NCBI GenBank assembly: GCA_914767885.1
Contig: CAJZBQ010000060.1
Span: forward strand, 248,001-312,000
Source of the DNA: Blepharisma stoltei
Lineage: Eukaryota > Ciliophora > Heterotrichea > Heterotrichida > Blepharismidae
Reading direction: 5' to 3'
Length of the DNA stretch: 64,000 nucleotides
How positions within the stretch are numbered: the stretch's first letter is position 1; each line of letters starts with the position of its first letter. Below are positions 43,157-53,173 of the stretch, piece after piece. The translations under genes were made by a program, and so were the position numbers. Under the pieces are notes generated by a model. The model was not told where the DNA came from and searched no databases. It was given only the letters and a program-made list of their open reading frames with translations.

Positions 43157-45079
43157 ATGGATGTTTTCATCAGTGTTTTTAAAGAGACAAAATGCTATTC
43201 ATGCAACTCCAAAGTATCAATGACAAAGAAAAGGAGAAAATGCGTCAAATGTGGTAAAAACTATTAAGAACATTTATTTTGTACAAGTTGCAGTATAAAG
43301 GTCAAAGCCCCAGATCTTGGTTTTCTTCGCCATCGTAGATATTGCCTGCAATGCCATTCTCACTTGACTTCCAGCTTAACTTCTGAATTTCACGAAGTTT
43401 AAGTTTAACGAATTACTCTAGCATCTCGCCATCAATCTTTTTTTACTTGAGGCCCAAGCTACATTAGCAGCTCTGAATAACGGTAGGTGGTCCGTCTAGC
43501 CGTCAAAACCGTTAAAGTTAATAAGCCAGTTAAGATTCCTAGTCAGTTCCAGCCTCAGCACCAACTTCTTCTCTTCAAGCCGAGACTCTCAAGAAGCTTG
43601 ACTTCTCTCTATAGCTCGGATGATAGGACCCGGACCTGCGTAGCAGGATTTAGGACCTTTTCCTAACTGACATTTTTAATATTGTGATTTCACGAAGAAA
43701 TAAAGCAAGACCTTGTGAAGGCTCAAACGAGTCCTCAATTAAATGATCATGAAGCTCACTCTGAATTAGAATCTATTGCTAAAAGCGCTGGCTTTACTTC
43801 AGAAGAGCTTACATTAGACAAAAAACTAATTAAAAATGCTTTTGGGCTGCTGCTCAATGGTATAAAGCCTCAAGCATCCAGAAATAGAGTAAATTTAATA
43901 TAGGCAAATGGCATTTTCCCTCAGAAGCACAATATCACTGAAGACAATCCATTGAACTTTTATGCAATAATAAGGAATCTTACAATTGAAGATGATAATG
44001 CCTTATATCAAGTCAGAGAACTGAACTCAGAAACCATTGCTATCCTAAAAAAAGTCAAGCCTGAAAATTCTGAAGAGTTTTCAGAAATTTGTGAAGAAAT
44101 TTCATTGACGAAAGCCAAAAAACATCCAAATATACTGCAGTATTATGATGCATTTCATTTTAACGATCACATATGATACGCTATAGAATCAATTGATGTT
44201 ACCATGTATGAGCTAGCTGCAGACAGAGCTGGGTATATACCAGAAAAGCATATGGCTTATATCTGCAAAGAAATTCTGCAAGGACTAGCGTTTCTTCACA
44301 AAGAAGGGAGGGTTCATAGAGATGTAAAAAGTGATAATATTTTATTAAGCCCTAGAGGAGATATCAAACTCGGAGACTTTGGATTGGCAGCTCAGCTTTG
44401 TAAAAGTTGCTTTAGAAGGCAATTAACAGCTGATAACCCTTCATGGATGGCTCCTGAGCTAGCAAGGCACACAAATTATAATGAAAAAATTGATATTTGG
44501 TCCTTTGGAATTTTTCTAATTGAATTAGCTGAAGGACAGCCTCCATATATTAATGAAAACCCGATGAAGATTTTGTATAATATTTCGGCAAAACCTCCAC
44601 CTACTTTTCAAAATAAGCTAAGGTGGAGTTCTGAGATCAAAGAATTTCTTGGATTTTGCTTACTCCCCCTTGCATAAGCGGGGAAAAAAAATTTGTTAAC
44701 TTACAGAGGAGGGGTTAATTTATAGTAAATTTTTTCGAAATATAAAAATCCCAATTGACAAAATACTAAAGCAAAAAATAATTGATTTATAAAAATTGGT
44801 TTTTAAAAATGCAAGCTGTTTAAAATTAACTAAAAATTCATTATACTAATTTTGATTATAAATCCAAAACTTTCAAAAATATTTTTATAGTAAAAAAATT
44901 TTGTTTGTCATGGGGACGGCTAATTTCCAATAGAGGAGTTAAGAAAGAATCCTGAAGAAAGAATGAGCGCAGAAGAGCTATTACGTCATCCATTTATTGA
45001 AGAGCATATTGAAGAGACATCTAAAGAGCAATTTGCTGAGTATCTTGAAGATTTTTATCCATCACTAAGTAAGAAATAA
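43157..45079 (+). CDS. Zinc-finger plus STE20/PAK-like protein kinase
   Basis: 437 aa after removing two 15-nt introns (43254-43268, 43889-43903), element S4 (43387-43686) and IES 44661-44939; total 1314 nt in frame. N-terminal Cys cluster: CYSCNSKVSMTKKRRKCVKC, EHLFCTSCS and RRYCLQCHSH, resembling a FYVE-type finger although not a full match. Kinase domain from about residue 165: IAILKKVKPEN, HRDVKSDNIL, LGDFGLAAQ, PSWMAPELARH; the MAPEL motif and the C-terminal KNPEERMSAEELLRHPF place it near PAK/STE20. The finger may bring the kinase to phosphoinositide membranes; this is inference. Confidence 0.88.
43254..43268 (+). other. 15-nt intron
   Basis: GTAAAAACTATTAAG. Splicing removes an in-frame TAA and joins VKC to EHLFCTSC. 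Confidence 0.85.
43387..43686 (+). mobile_element. Retroposon-like insertion S4 with 11-bp direct repeat
   Basis: 300 bp, flanked by ATTTCACGAAG at 43387-43397 and 43687-43697. Starts TTTAAGTTTAACGAATTACT and ends CCTAACTGACATTTTTAAT, both shared with S8 (41390-41600). Removal joins TSEFHE to EIKQDLVKA in frame. Confidence 0.85.
43889..43903 (+). other. 15-nt intron
   Basis: GTAAATTTAATATAG; the TAG at its end would stop translation. Splicing joins ASRNR to ANGIFPQK. Confidence 0.85.
44661..44939 (-). mobile_element. Decayed MITE as IES in the kinase gene
   Basis: 279 bp, TTA at both junctions. Left TTACTCCCCCTTGCATAAGC, right GAGGAGTTA; interior keeps GCTGTTTAAAATTAACTAAAA and ATTATACTAATTTTGATTATA, parallel to M4. 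Removal gives LGFCL followed by RKNPEERM. Confidence 0.85.
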
Positions 45080-45239
45080 GTGATAAGATTTTGATTACCA
45101 AAAATATAATTAAAATTTGATATGTATAAAACGATTTATTTATGGAGATATAGTTGAAATTAATGGAAATAGATTATAATAGTCAGCACAGGCAATAATG
45201 AAATTATTGTTGATATTAATTTAAATAATAATAACTCCC

Positions 45240-45625
45240 TACTCCCCCCCCCCCTCGTGAGCGAACAAAACCATTAGAAAAATCGCCATTTTTTGACCAA
45301 AAACCCACCCTCCGTGAGTGAACAAAAATTTTTTTTAATAGAAAAAATTTTAATGGAAAAAAATTTTGATATATAAGTGATAATTAGTATAATGAAATCT
45401 AGAGCTAATTCTGTTTAATTTTAAACAAATTGCGTTTTAAAACATAAATTTTGCAAATTAAATTAATATTTGCTTCCCAATTTTTGCAAATTAGGATTTT
45501 TTAAATTTCGAAAAAAATATTTTTTATAAAATTTATATATAAATTTTTTTTTAAAAAAAAAAATTAACCCCCCTCCGTGAGCGAACAAAATTTTTTTGTT
45601 CGCTCACGGAGGGGGGGGGGAGTTA
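45240..45625 (+). mobile_element. Intact copy of the abundant MITE (M2)
   Basis: About 385 bp, same order of parts as M1: C-tract, TCGTGAGCGAACAAAACC, second end copy CTCCGTGAGTGAACAAAAA, interior, then the palindrome AACCCCCCTCCGTGAGCGAAC / TTCGCTCACGGAGGG. TA flanks. Nearly identical to M1 and M3 in the interior. Intergenic. Confidence 0.9.
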
Positions 45626-46268
45626 GCAAACAAATTTTACTGTTCACACGAGCCAAGATAAATTAAATATTTTATTTGAATAAATCAAATTTTCAAGTAT
45701 TTGAAATGAAAGTTTTAAATTTATTTATAAAATTCATGCCTGAAAATTTATAATTATTAGCAGAAGATCTCATTATCAATTATAACCAGTAATTATATTA
45801 ACTCTATCGAGCTTTATTTGAAAGAAGTTTATTAAAAAACTGTTTTATCACTGCCACAGGCTTTAATAATTCAAAAATAGATATTTAGCTCACTAGCAAA
45901 TGGGAGGGAGTAATTTAATAATATACATTTATGAGTTTATTTTTATATTTCTGACTTTTCTCTACAATATCCCCATTTTTAATTTAGCCTATTTAAAAGC
46001 AAAAATAATTTCCCGATAATTAATTAAGAACAGATGGTTAATCCAAAAAGATCCTTTTTTTGCCTTAATTTTTGCCAAATTTTTTGCCTATTTTTTGCAG
46101 CTTTTAGACCCTTTGTGATCTGTTTTTAACCTATTTTTTAATTCTAGAAAATTTTATAATATAACTTCTGCTAAAAACAATAGTCTAAATTTGATTAAAA
46201 TCTCCTCGAAATAGTGAATACGGAATCATTTTTAAAGCAAACAGAACAAAAAAAGAATTAAAAATAAT

Positions 46269-46937
46269 TAACTCCCTGTCTCTGTTAGAGAACGAAACTA
46301 TTGAAAAAATTTTATTTTTGCCAAACAACCCAACCTCAGTAGTAAACGAAAAATTTTTAATATCAAATTTTTTATGAAAAAAATTGATATATAAGTAATT
46401 AATATAATCAAATCTCTAGTTAATTATGTATTATTTTGAACAAATTTTTCAACAAATAACTAAAATTAAATCAATCTTGCTCTCAGAGAATTATATAATT
46501 CTCTTTCTTGAAGCCTTAACATGAGATAAGTCTTCTACTCTGAGCAAAGAGTCGGCAGTTACGTCAGCTGCTACAACTTTTTACGCCTCCAGCTCCCGAA
46601 AAACTCTTTCTCCACTATTCCGCGCCACTGAATAGTGCCTATTCTGATCCCAGAACCCTCAGAGAATCAAGATTCTCTTCACTGAGTCGAGCAAGGAAAT
46701 TACCCCTTACCAACCAGATCACCCCACCCCTTTTTTAATTGTTGAAAAACTTGCATTTTAAAACATAAATTTTGCAAATTAAATTGATATCGATTTTTTA
46801 AATTTTGAAAAAAATATTATTATAAAATTTATATGGTGGACAAAGATTTTTATTGACTCCTGAGGTGGTTAACGAAAAAAATCGACCAAAAAAAAGCGGC
46901 AAAAAAATTAGAGCAAAAAAATATTTGTTAAGGAGTA
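46269..46937 (+). mobile_element. Decayed MITE with nested insertion
   Basis: Left end TAACTCCCTGTCTCTGTTAG, interior blocks like M1 (GATATATAAGTAATTAATATAAT; AAAACATAAATTTTGCAAAT), right end AAGGAGTA. At about 46442-46760 the interior is split by a GC-rich stretch bounded by TTTTTCAACAA and TTGTTGAAAAA. The inner piece is listed in the findings. Confidence 0.6.
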
Positions 46938-47041
46938 GGTGTTGCGCGAAGTTACAAAGCAGATATCTATAAATATTCGTTATTTATAAATGCAATAGGA
47001 TAATGGTCCACAATTGATTTAATTAATGGCAGTAATTTAAA

Positions 47042-47509
47042 ATGAAAATATTTCTGATGGTACTATTAATCTTATTCTCTTTATCAAATGCATGCAATGA
47101 AACCACGGGCATTTCCGATCTCAAAAACGATACTAATTGATGCACAGAAATCGGAAATTGCTACTTTGATGAAGATTGCCCTCTGCTCCCTTGCATAAAA
47201 ATATTATGCCCTGAAACAAATCCAAATTGCACTCAGCCACCTTGCTACATAAATAGATGCATAAAGCACCGATGCACTGCCCTTGAAAGAGTAACTTCTG
47301 ACAAGTGTAAAATTGGTGGATGTGGAGGCGAATTGTGTTTTGCTCAATCTGATAGTGGAGTAAGCCCTTGCATATACCGCCCAGAAGATGCCTGCTATGG
47401 GCTATATGGAACATGTGGTTATCATTCATATGGATGTGACTGGATAGCAACTCCGTCGTTATACAGGTGTATATTTGAAGCCAGGCACAATAATAGTGTT
47501 TGCCCGTAA
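47042..47509 (+). CDS. Secreted Cys-rich protein with eight-cysteine-cluster-like domain
   Basis: 155 aa. Signal peptide MKIFLMVLLILFSLSNA; mature part has many Cys. One TGA near 47138 is read as Trp (NDTNWCTEI). The C-terminal 60 residues, SDKCKIGGCGGELCFAQSDS...CIYRPEDACYGLYGTCGYHS, resemble the bacterial eight-cysteine-cluster domain (GGCSGxLC ... WRPExACY). Function unknown; likely disulfide-bonded and exported. The resemblance to a bacterial domain could reflect transfer, but could be an old eukaryotic family. Confidence 0.78.
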
Positions 47510-47529
47510 AATTATGCCATTTAACTTAT

Positions 47530-47586
47530 TATAGAACTTTCCTGAGGATGGCGCAAAATAGCGCCATCCTCGGGCAAGTTCTATAT
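47530..47586. repeat. Palindromic hairpin, relative of 20748-20803
   Basis: Arms TATAGAACTTTCCTGAGGAT + GGCGC and GCGCC + ATCCTCGGGCAAGTTCTATA, loop about 6 nt. Lies 20 bp after the stop of the secreted protein. Same core as the palindrome inside the IES at 20686. Confidence 0.85.
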
Positions 47587-47918
47587 ATTATATATGCTTT
47601 TTAGAATATATAATTTGTTGAATAAATTCACTATTTTTTGCAACTATCAATAATTTAATGTCCAGAAGAATTCTGATAGTATTTATAGTATTATTGATGA
47701 TAAAATTCCAACTTAAGAGATTATATGTATTAATACTAAAAGATTACGCATCCCAATCCTCAATAAACAATAGAGAAATAATTAATTTTTGTCTATAATA
47801 AACAAAATTTATTAGCTACAGTTTTATTAGCAATATTGGTTTATTTGTTTACTAACAATATTTTAGCTTATAGAGGACATTTTGAACAATACCTTCAAAA
47901 TATTCTTGGCATTTCTTC

Positions 47919-48116
47919 TTAATTTTTAAGAATCTTAAAAAACTCATCAAATGTAATATACTCTCTTCGCTTCCCTGATAATGCTTTCGCTTTCTCTAGC
48001 GTTCAATCAGCGAGCTTCAATTTTTCCGAGCTTTTCTTCTTTTTTTTTAAAGCCATGCTCATCACGTTTTGCAGCTGTGGCCGCCCAAGCTCTCCTTCAT
48101 TAAAAATCTCTACCAT
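47919..48116 (-). CDS. Small basic protein
   Basis: 65 aa, one TGA as Trp (KLADWTLEKAKAL). Lys-rich middle (ALKKKKKSSEKLK), a C-terminal segment YITFDEFFKILKN. Start ATG 48114-48116, stop TAA 47919-47921. It could be a full small protein or the remainder of a larger gene cut by an unseen IES. No family recognised. Confidence 0.5.
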
Positions 48117-48204
48117 TTTGAAAAAAACTGTTTATGCTACACAAATTAAATCTCACTTCTGAATACTATTTTTCAGCATGCTTAAATAAATTTTCCCAAT
48201 AAAT

Positions 48205-48906
48205 CTAAAAAGTATAGAAATTACACAGCAATTTCTGCATTGTCAACTTTCTTTTGATATCATGGCCAGGCTCTTTATAAAAAAATGACGATTTATCAAA
48301 CACTGCCTGCTGAAGCGCTTCGAGTGAATGGACAAAATTTCTCAAATCCACCCACTCTCTGCCTTTAAGAGGCGCTAATAAGACATTCAAAAGATGATGA
48401 GTAGTAATATAGCAATCCAAAAAGTGCTGTATAACATTAGATATATGCACTTCAGGGTTATTTTTATAAATTCTTGACCCTTGCAGTGGCTTATGTGTGA
48501 AATAAAGATGAAAGAAGTTTTGCCTGATTATTTCATATTCTTCATTTGTGTCTGATTATAATTTACATGTCTTATTTCTACCAAACCATTGATCTTCTAT
48601 TGAGGTAAAACTTCTAATTGAAGTGAATTGCTTTGAGTGCATAGTTGTTGATGGCTCAATTATGAAAGACTCAGCATCTTCTTTTTCGCATAAAGTTGAC
48701 GCAGAGCTAGGAGAAAATTGAACATAATCGTTGGTTTTGGAATCACGGAAAATTTTGAGAGTCAATTGTAGTGCTTTTCGCCTTGGAGGAGATTTCCGTT
48801 TGAAAGCAGCATATTTCCGAACGATATTTGAGAGGAATAACACTTTTATTGTTACATCTCTTTGATCTTCTATGATCATATTATATTGTTCCCTTTCGTG
48901 TTCCAT
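48205..48906 (-). CDS. Unknown protein with one 15-nt intron
   Basis: 228 aa after splicing GTAAATTATAATCAG (48552-48566 on the minus strand), which removes an in-frame TAA and joins GRNKT to a continuous helix-rich C-terminal half (NEEYEIIRQNFFHLYF, IQHFLDCYITTHHLLNVLLA). N-terminal half Lys-rich with SPPRRKALQL. ATG at 48904-48906 is used; the frame stays open a little further upstream without another ATG. No family recognised. Confidence 0.65.
48552..48566 (-). other. 15-nt intron
   Basis: GTAAATTATAATCAG on the coding strand; no other way to keep the frame open. Confidence 0.75.
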
Positions 48907-49400
48907 AATTGCCACTATTGGAGACCAAATTAAAATTATTTATAAGAAAGAATTTAAATTTTTTTATGCTTTAATATTAAAAATATTGATAAGTGACAAA
49001 ATTTCTAAAACTGGGATCTATAACTTAAAAATTATGATCAAAAATTTCATTTATTTTCTTAAATATTTATTAGATGACTGAAATTCTTTATCTCTTCATA
49101 GATTAGTTTACTCCTGGTAGCTTTTGAAATTTTTAATCGCAATATTTTCAGTAAGTTGAGCTAATTTTTCAATTTATACTCATTTACCAAGAATAACCAA
49201 CTAAGGAGTATTTTTTGGTTAGCCAGACAATAGCTAGCTTGCCAAATTCGTTGGCATGCCATATATTTTCTGGCTAACCAAATTTAATAATGGCGAGCCA
49301 AAAAATGCTCCTAAGTGGGCTATTCTTGGCAAACAAGTATATAAGCAGAGCTTGAGCTTTTAGGAATTCTTGAAGCCATTTATAATTAGAGTGGCTGAAA
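48907..49400. other. Divergent intergenic with hairpin element
   Basis: Promoters of two divergent genes must lie here; the hairpin copy B (49183-49335) ends 66 bp before the uS10 start codon. Confidence 0.5.
49183..49335 (+). repeat. Hairpin element, copy B of a two-copy family
   Basis: Same layout as 35636-35787: outer arms TTACCAAGAATAACC...AAGGAGTATTTTTTGGTTAGCC and inverse; inner GACAATAGCTAGC, CGTTGGCATGCCAT, TCTGGCTAACCA. Same strand as copy A. Confidence 0.85.
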
Positions 49401-49784
49401 ATGGAAGACACTGCATTTGAGAAAGGCAAAGGAAAGGGAGTAGAAAGTGAATCAAAGCCTCAAAAAATCAGATTCACTCTGACTTCCACAAAGCTACAAG
49501 TTTTGGAAAATAGTAACCAATAATTAGTGACATCCAAGCTCATTTCATCCGCTAAGAAAGAAAATCTCAAGACCTACGGCCCAGTGAGACTCCCAACAAA
49601 AATATTACGTATAACAGTCAGAAAAAGCCCTTGTGGAAACGGAACATCTACATTTGATAGACTTGAAATGAGAATCCATAAGCGAGTTGTCACCTTGATC
49701 TGCCCAACTGATTTCATTAAGAAGGTGACTGATTTCAACATTGACCCTGGCGTAGAAGTCGAGCTACATTTCACAGAGTTCTAA
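49401..49784 (+). CDS. Ribosomal protein uS10
   Basis: 122 aa after splicing the 15-nt intron GTAACCAATAATTAG at 49513-49527. Small-subunit protein uS10 (RPS20), near the mRNA entry/head region. Recognised from KIRFTLTSTKLQVLEN, LKTYGPVRLPTKILRITVRK, SPCGNGTSTFDRLEMRIHKR and the C-terminal VEVELHF. Without the intron the frame stops at TAA. The N-terminus has a short acidic/Lys-rich extension. It is 37 bp upstream of the ELF1 gene on the same strand. Confidence 0.95.
49513..49527 (+). other. 15-nt intron
   Basis: GTAACCAATAATTAG in the uS10 gene; splicing restores VLENMTSKL. Confidence 0.9.
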
Positions 49785-49821
49785 GTAATCCAATCTAGTT
49801 ACCTAAAAGATATAATTAAAT

Positions 49822-50073
49822 ATGGGAAAACGAAAAAGCTCGAGTAAGATCACGAAAGCCCCCAGACCAAAGCTTGACAGAATTTTTGACTGCCCGTTTT
49901 GCAATCACAGCAAAACTGTTGAGGTTCTCTTTCAAAAAACGCTTGGAAAAGCAAGCATAAGCTGTAGAGTATGTGCGGCTACTTGGGATACAAAGGTTAC
50001 AGCGCTTAGTGAGGCTATTGATGTGTATAGCGATTGGATTGATGAATGTGCAAGAAGGAATCCTAAAGAATAA
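49822..50073 (+). CDS. Transcription elongation factor ELF1 (ELOF1)
   Basis: 83 aa. Zinc-binding elongation factor that travels with RNA polymerase II. Signature: basic MGKRKSSSKI, FDCPFCNHSKTVEVLF and SCRVCAATWDTKVTAL, with four Cys (CPFC, CRVC), then DVYSDWIDECARRN. Length equals the family norm. Single exon. Confidence 0.95.
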   Translation: MGKRKSSSKITKAPRPKLDRIFDCPFCNHSKTVEVLFQKTLGKASISCRVCAATWDTKVTALSEAIDVYSDWIDECARRNPKE

Positions 50074-50741
50074 TTAGCAAATTACAATAAAAATCGAAAA
50101 TTTTAGTAAATTTAGAAATAAGCACACATATTTGATATCATCATTTTGCGCTTTTTGAGGGATTATTATGCGCGAATTCTTTATGAAATTGCAGCATTGA
50201 AGTATCTGACTAGAGTATTGATATTAATGGCCGCACTTAATAAAAAATCTAAGATTTCTTATCTTTCTAATTCAATAGCAAAATAATTTATTTTAAAAAC
50301 CAGTTATTTGCCTATTAAGAGCAATCAAATGGTGTGATTGTTTTTTTTATTCCAAAATACACTTTTAAATCTTCTAAAGAAAACTTTGAGATTTTGCTTC
50401 TGTTCTTTATATTTTACTCAATAATTTTTTTAATCTACATTAAATTATAATTTTAGTAAATCTAATACTAATTATACCCCAATTACCAAAGAAAAAATAA
50501 GAGTTTGCTATGACTGAAGCAAGCAAAAAGCCACTCTTACTCATCTTTATAAATTGAATTAATGAATTATATGATTATTTCTTATATATTAATATCTAAC
50601 GATTTTTAGAGTTTTCCATGCTCTACAGATCTACGAAATTCATAACCATTTTTCAAATTTAATAAATTAAGAAATCACAATATTCAAGCAAATGATTATT
50701 TTTATCTATATTAAATATGAACCACATAGAACAATTATAAT
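50074..50741. other. AT-rich intergenic, nothing recognised
   Basis: About 670 bp, no gene or repeat detected. Confidence 0.5.
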
Positions 50742-51179
50742 ATGAATCAGCTAACTTTTAAAGGTGGCAACTCCAGACCATTCTTTGAAAGCAGGATTGC
50801 CGAGCAGAATTCAAATTTAATAACTGAGTCGCGCCGATTGCTTCGCCAAATTCAAAAGCTTGCAACAATATCTCCATTAAAAAGCAAGTCCATCAGAAAT
50901 TTACGAAAGCAGGAGCAGTTAAATCAAGATAGCTCTTTCGGTGAGTCCAAATCGAAGAGAACAAGTAAATCCCCATTATTGGCGACTTCAACACTGCCAA
51001 AGTCACCATTCACTAAAGAGTTTAAAGCTCCAGAAAATAAAATGAAGCCATTCTTATTGTCATATGCTGAATATGTTAAGAAGAAGTATAGAAGAAAATT
51101 CGTTGCAGAAAATTTCATAGATGATTGTTTTCTGCCACCAATTATAGAAAATCGAAAGCTTATGATACAGGATAGCTAG
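50742..51179 (+). CDS. Basic Ser-rich protein of unknown function
   Basis: 145 aa. N-terminus GGNSRPFFESRIAEQNS, middle rich in Ser/Lys (SKSKRTSKSPLLATSTLPKS), C-terminal aromatic/basic segment (SYAEYVKKKYRRKFVAENF). No membrane segment, no Cys motif. Single exon, TAG stop at 51177-51179. The proline-directed Ser sites recall other unknown basic proteins in the window. No family. Confidence 0.6.
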   Translation: MNQLTFKGGNSRPFFESRIAEQNSNLITESRRLLRQIQKLATISPLKSKSIRNLRKQEQLNQDSSFGESKSKRTSKSPLLATSTLPKSPFTKEFKAPENKMKPFLLSYAEYVKKKYRRKFVAENFIDDCFLPPIIENRKLMIQDS

Positions 51180-51458
51180 GTCCTGTATTTAGAAAAATAA
51201 AATAATTAAATGATTTAATTATTTTAATTAAGAAAAATCACAATATGAATCATTTCATTGAAATATCACTATAAATATATAAAATCTCTTTGCTGGTCTT
51301 CTCACTATCATTATCACTTTTTTTCATTTAAAGAATACTTTTTACTATAAATCCTATAGATGATTCGCAGAAGACAGCGATAAATAATATTATAATTTAC
51401 ATAAAGATATAAAAGTAAATAATAATTTTTTATTTTATTCTGCTTCAAAAATACGCAA

Positions 51459-53140
51459 ATGGAAATATCATTACCAATCATCCCACACAAACTTATATGG
51501 GCCAGCTCTCAAAAAGTTCCTCGTGGAAATGTGATTAATTCAGAAGCAGTAGCCTCTATTTAGATGTTTCAATATGAACCAATTTATTCTGATTTTGGAC
51601 CCATTGATCTCGGTCAAACATTTGCATTTTGTAAAACCGTTGAAAGCATGCTAAACTCCCCCCCCCCCCCTCCGTGAGCGAACAAAACCATTAGAAAAAT
51701 CGCCATTTTTTGACCAAAAACCCACCCTCCGTGAGTGAACAAAAAATTTTTTTAATAGAAAAAATTTTAATGGAAAAAAAATTTTGATATATAAGTGATA
51801 ATTAGTATAATGAAATCTAGAGCTAATTCTGTTTAATTTTAAACAAATTGCGTTTTAAAACATAAATTTTGCAAATTAAATTAATATTTGCTTTCCAATT
51901 TTTGCAAATTAGGATTTTTTTAAATTTCGAAAAAAATAATTTTTTTTATAAAAATTTATATATAAATTTTTTTTAAAAAAAAAAATTAAACCCCCCCTCC
52001 GTGAGCGAACAAAAATTTTTTTGTTCGCTCACGGAGGGGGGGGGGGGAGTAAGAGAAGAAGGCGAAGTTACACAATATTGTTCAACCAATGCTTACTCTA
52101 GATCTAATGCTGCCTACTTAATGGGCGCATTTCAGATTATCGTTTTACGGAAAAATCCCGAGCAGGCCTGGCGTCCATTTCAGCAGCTTCCAATGCCATT
52201 TATTACATTCCGCGACGCCAGCCCAGGGGCATGTTCTTACAAATGCACTATCCTCCACTGTTTATGTGCAATCTACAAAGCAATCCAGCTAGAATGATTC
52301 AGCTATGACTCTTTTGACGTAAGTTCCTACAATAATTATTCTCAAATGGAAAATGGCGATATCAATTGAATTATCCCTGGAAAACTCATGGCATTTAGCA
52401 GCCCAAGCTTGCAGCCACGAGATGAAGAAGGCTACAGGACTTTTACTCCAGAAGATTATGTCCCACATTTCTTAAACTTTGGAGTTAAAACCGTTATAAA
52501 GCTAGATGGGACAGATTATGATCCTTCAAGATTTAAAAGAAATAGAATCGAGCACATTGATTTAAGTTTTAGGCATATGAATTTGCCTCCTCAAAATATA
52601 TATTTGGCTTTTATAGAAGCAGTTGAAGAAAGAAATGACGCAATTGCGGTCCATTGCAAGTCAGGATTAGGAAAAACAGGGATGATGATAGGACTGTACG
52701 CAATGAAGCATTATGATATTACTGCACAAGAGTTTATTGCTTGATGCAGAATATGTAGGCCTGGAAGTATTATTGGTCCTCAGCAGGATTTTTTGATTGA
52801 TATGGAAGCTAGATGCAAAAATATGAAAAAGAAGCAAGACTTGTTAAGTGTTAACACTCCGAAGCACTATAATGATAGGAGGAGATTTAGTTCGACTTCG
52901 CCTGCTAAGATCAAAGGCTACACATTTTCAAGCTTGGCTGTGACGACACTTAATACTCCTTATCATAAAAAAAGTTCTGCAAGCACAACCCCTGCAAAGT
53001 GGCAAAATTCACTATCCCCTTCCCCATCTGCATTCAGAGGCAGTTTAACACCTATCCTGCCATCTCCATCCCCATTTAGTTACTCAAAATACTATGCCCC
53101 ATACCTCAACAAAATTAAAACCAACTATAATATAGTGTAA
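51459..53140 (+). CDS. CDC14-type dual-specificity phosphatase
   Basis: 422 aa after removing the 15-nt intron (51549-51563) and MITE M3 (51652-52049); total 1269 nt. Counteracts CDK phosphorylation during mitotic exit and acts in cilia/basal bodies in other eukaryotes. N-terminal DSPn domain: YEPIYSDFGPIDLGQTFAFC, RSNAAYLMGAF, PFITFRDASPGACSYKCTIL. C-terminal catalytic domain: FNWIIPGKL-like NGDINWIIPGKLMAFSSPS, active site VHCKSGLGKTGMM with the catalytic Cys, then CRICRPGSIIGPQQDFL. Two TGA Trp codons in the domain (for example AWCRICRPGS). Disordered Ser-rich tail. Confidence 0.95.
51549..51563 (+). other. 15-nt intron
   Basis: GTAGCCTCTATTTAG in CDC14; joins INSEA to MFQYEPIYSDFGP. Confidence 0.9.
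51652..52049 (+). mobile_element. Intact MITE (M3) as IES inside CDC14
   Basis: 398 bp with TA at 51652-51653 and 52050-52051. Same structure as M1/M2. Interrupts the CDC14 DSPn domain; removal gives ESML followed by REEGEVTQYCS, in frame. A recent-looking copy that is necessarily excised. Confidence 0.95.
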
Positions 53141-53173
53141 ATAAATTAATGTTTTTTTCATAAATAGCTTAAA

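Larger units (their letters stand above)
45080..47041. other. Repeat-rich intergenic region
   Basis: Holds MITE copy M2 (45240-45625), AT-rich DNA, and a decayed MITE with a nested GC-rich insertion (46269-46937). No gene is seen. Confidence 0.6.

Noticed and set aside
43157-45079. Kinase as two or three separate genes
   Set aside because: The pieces lack starts or stops of their own and join in one frame through 15-nt introns, S4 and one IES.
52001-52297. ORF starting inside the MITE at its right end
   Set aside because: The start codon lies within the mobile element; the real frame belongs to CDC14.
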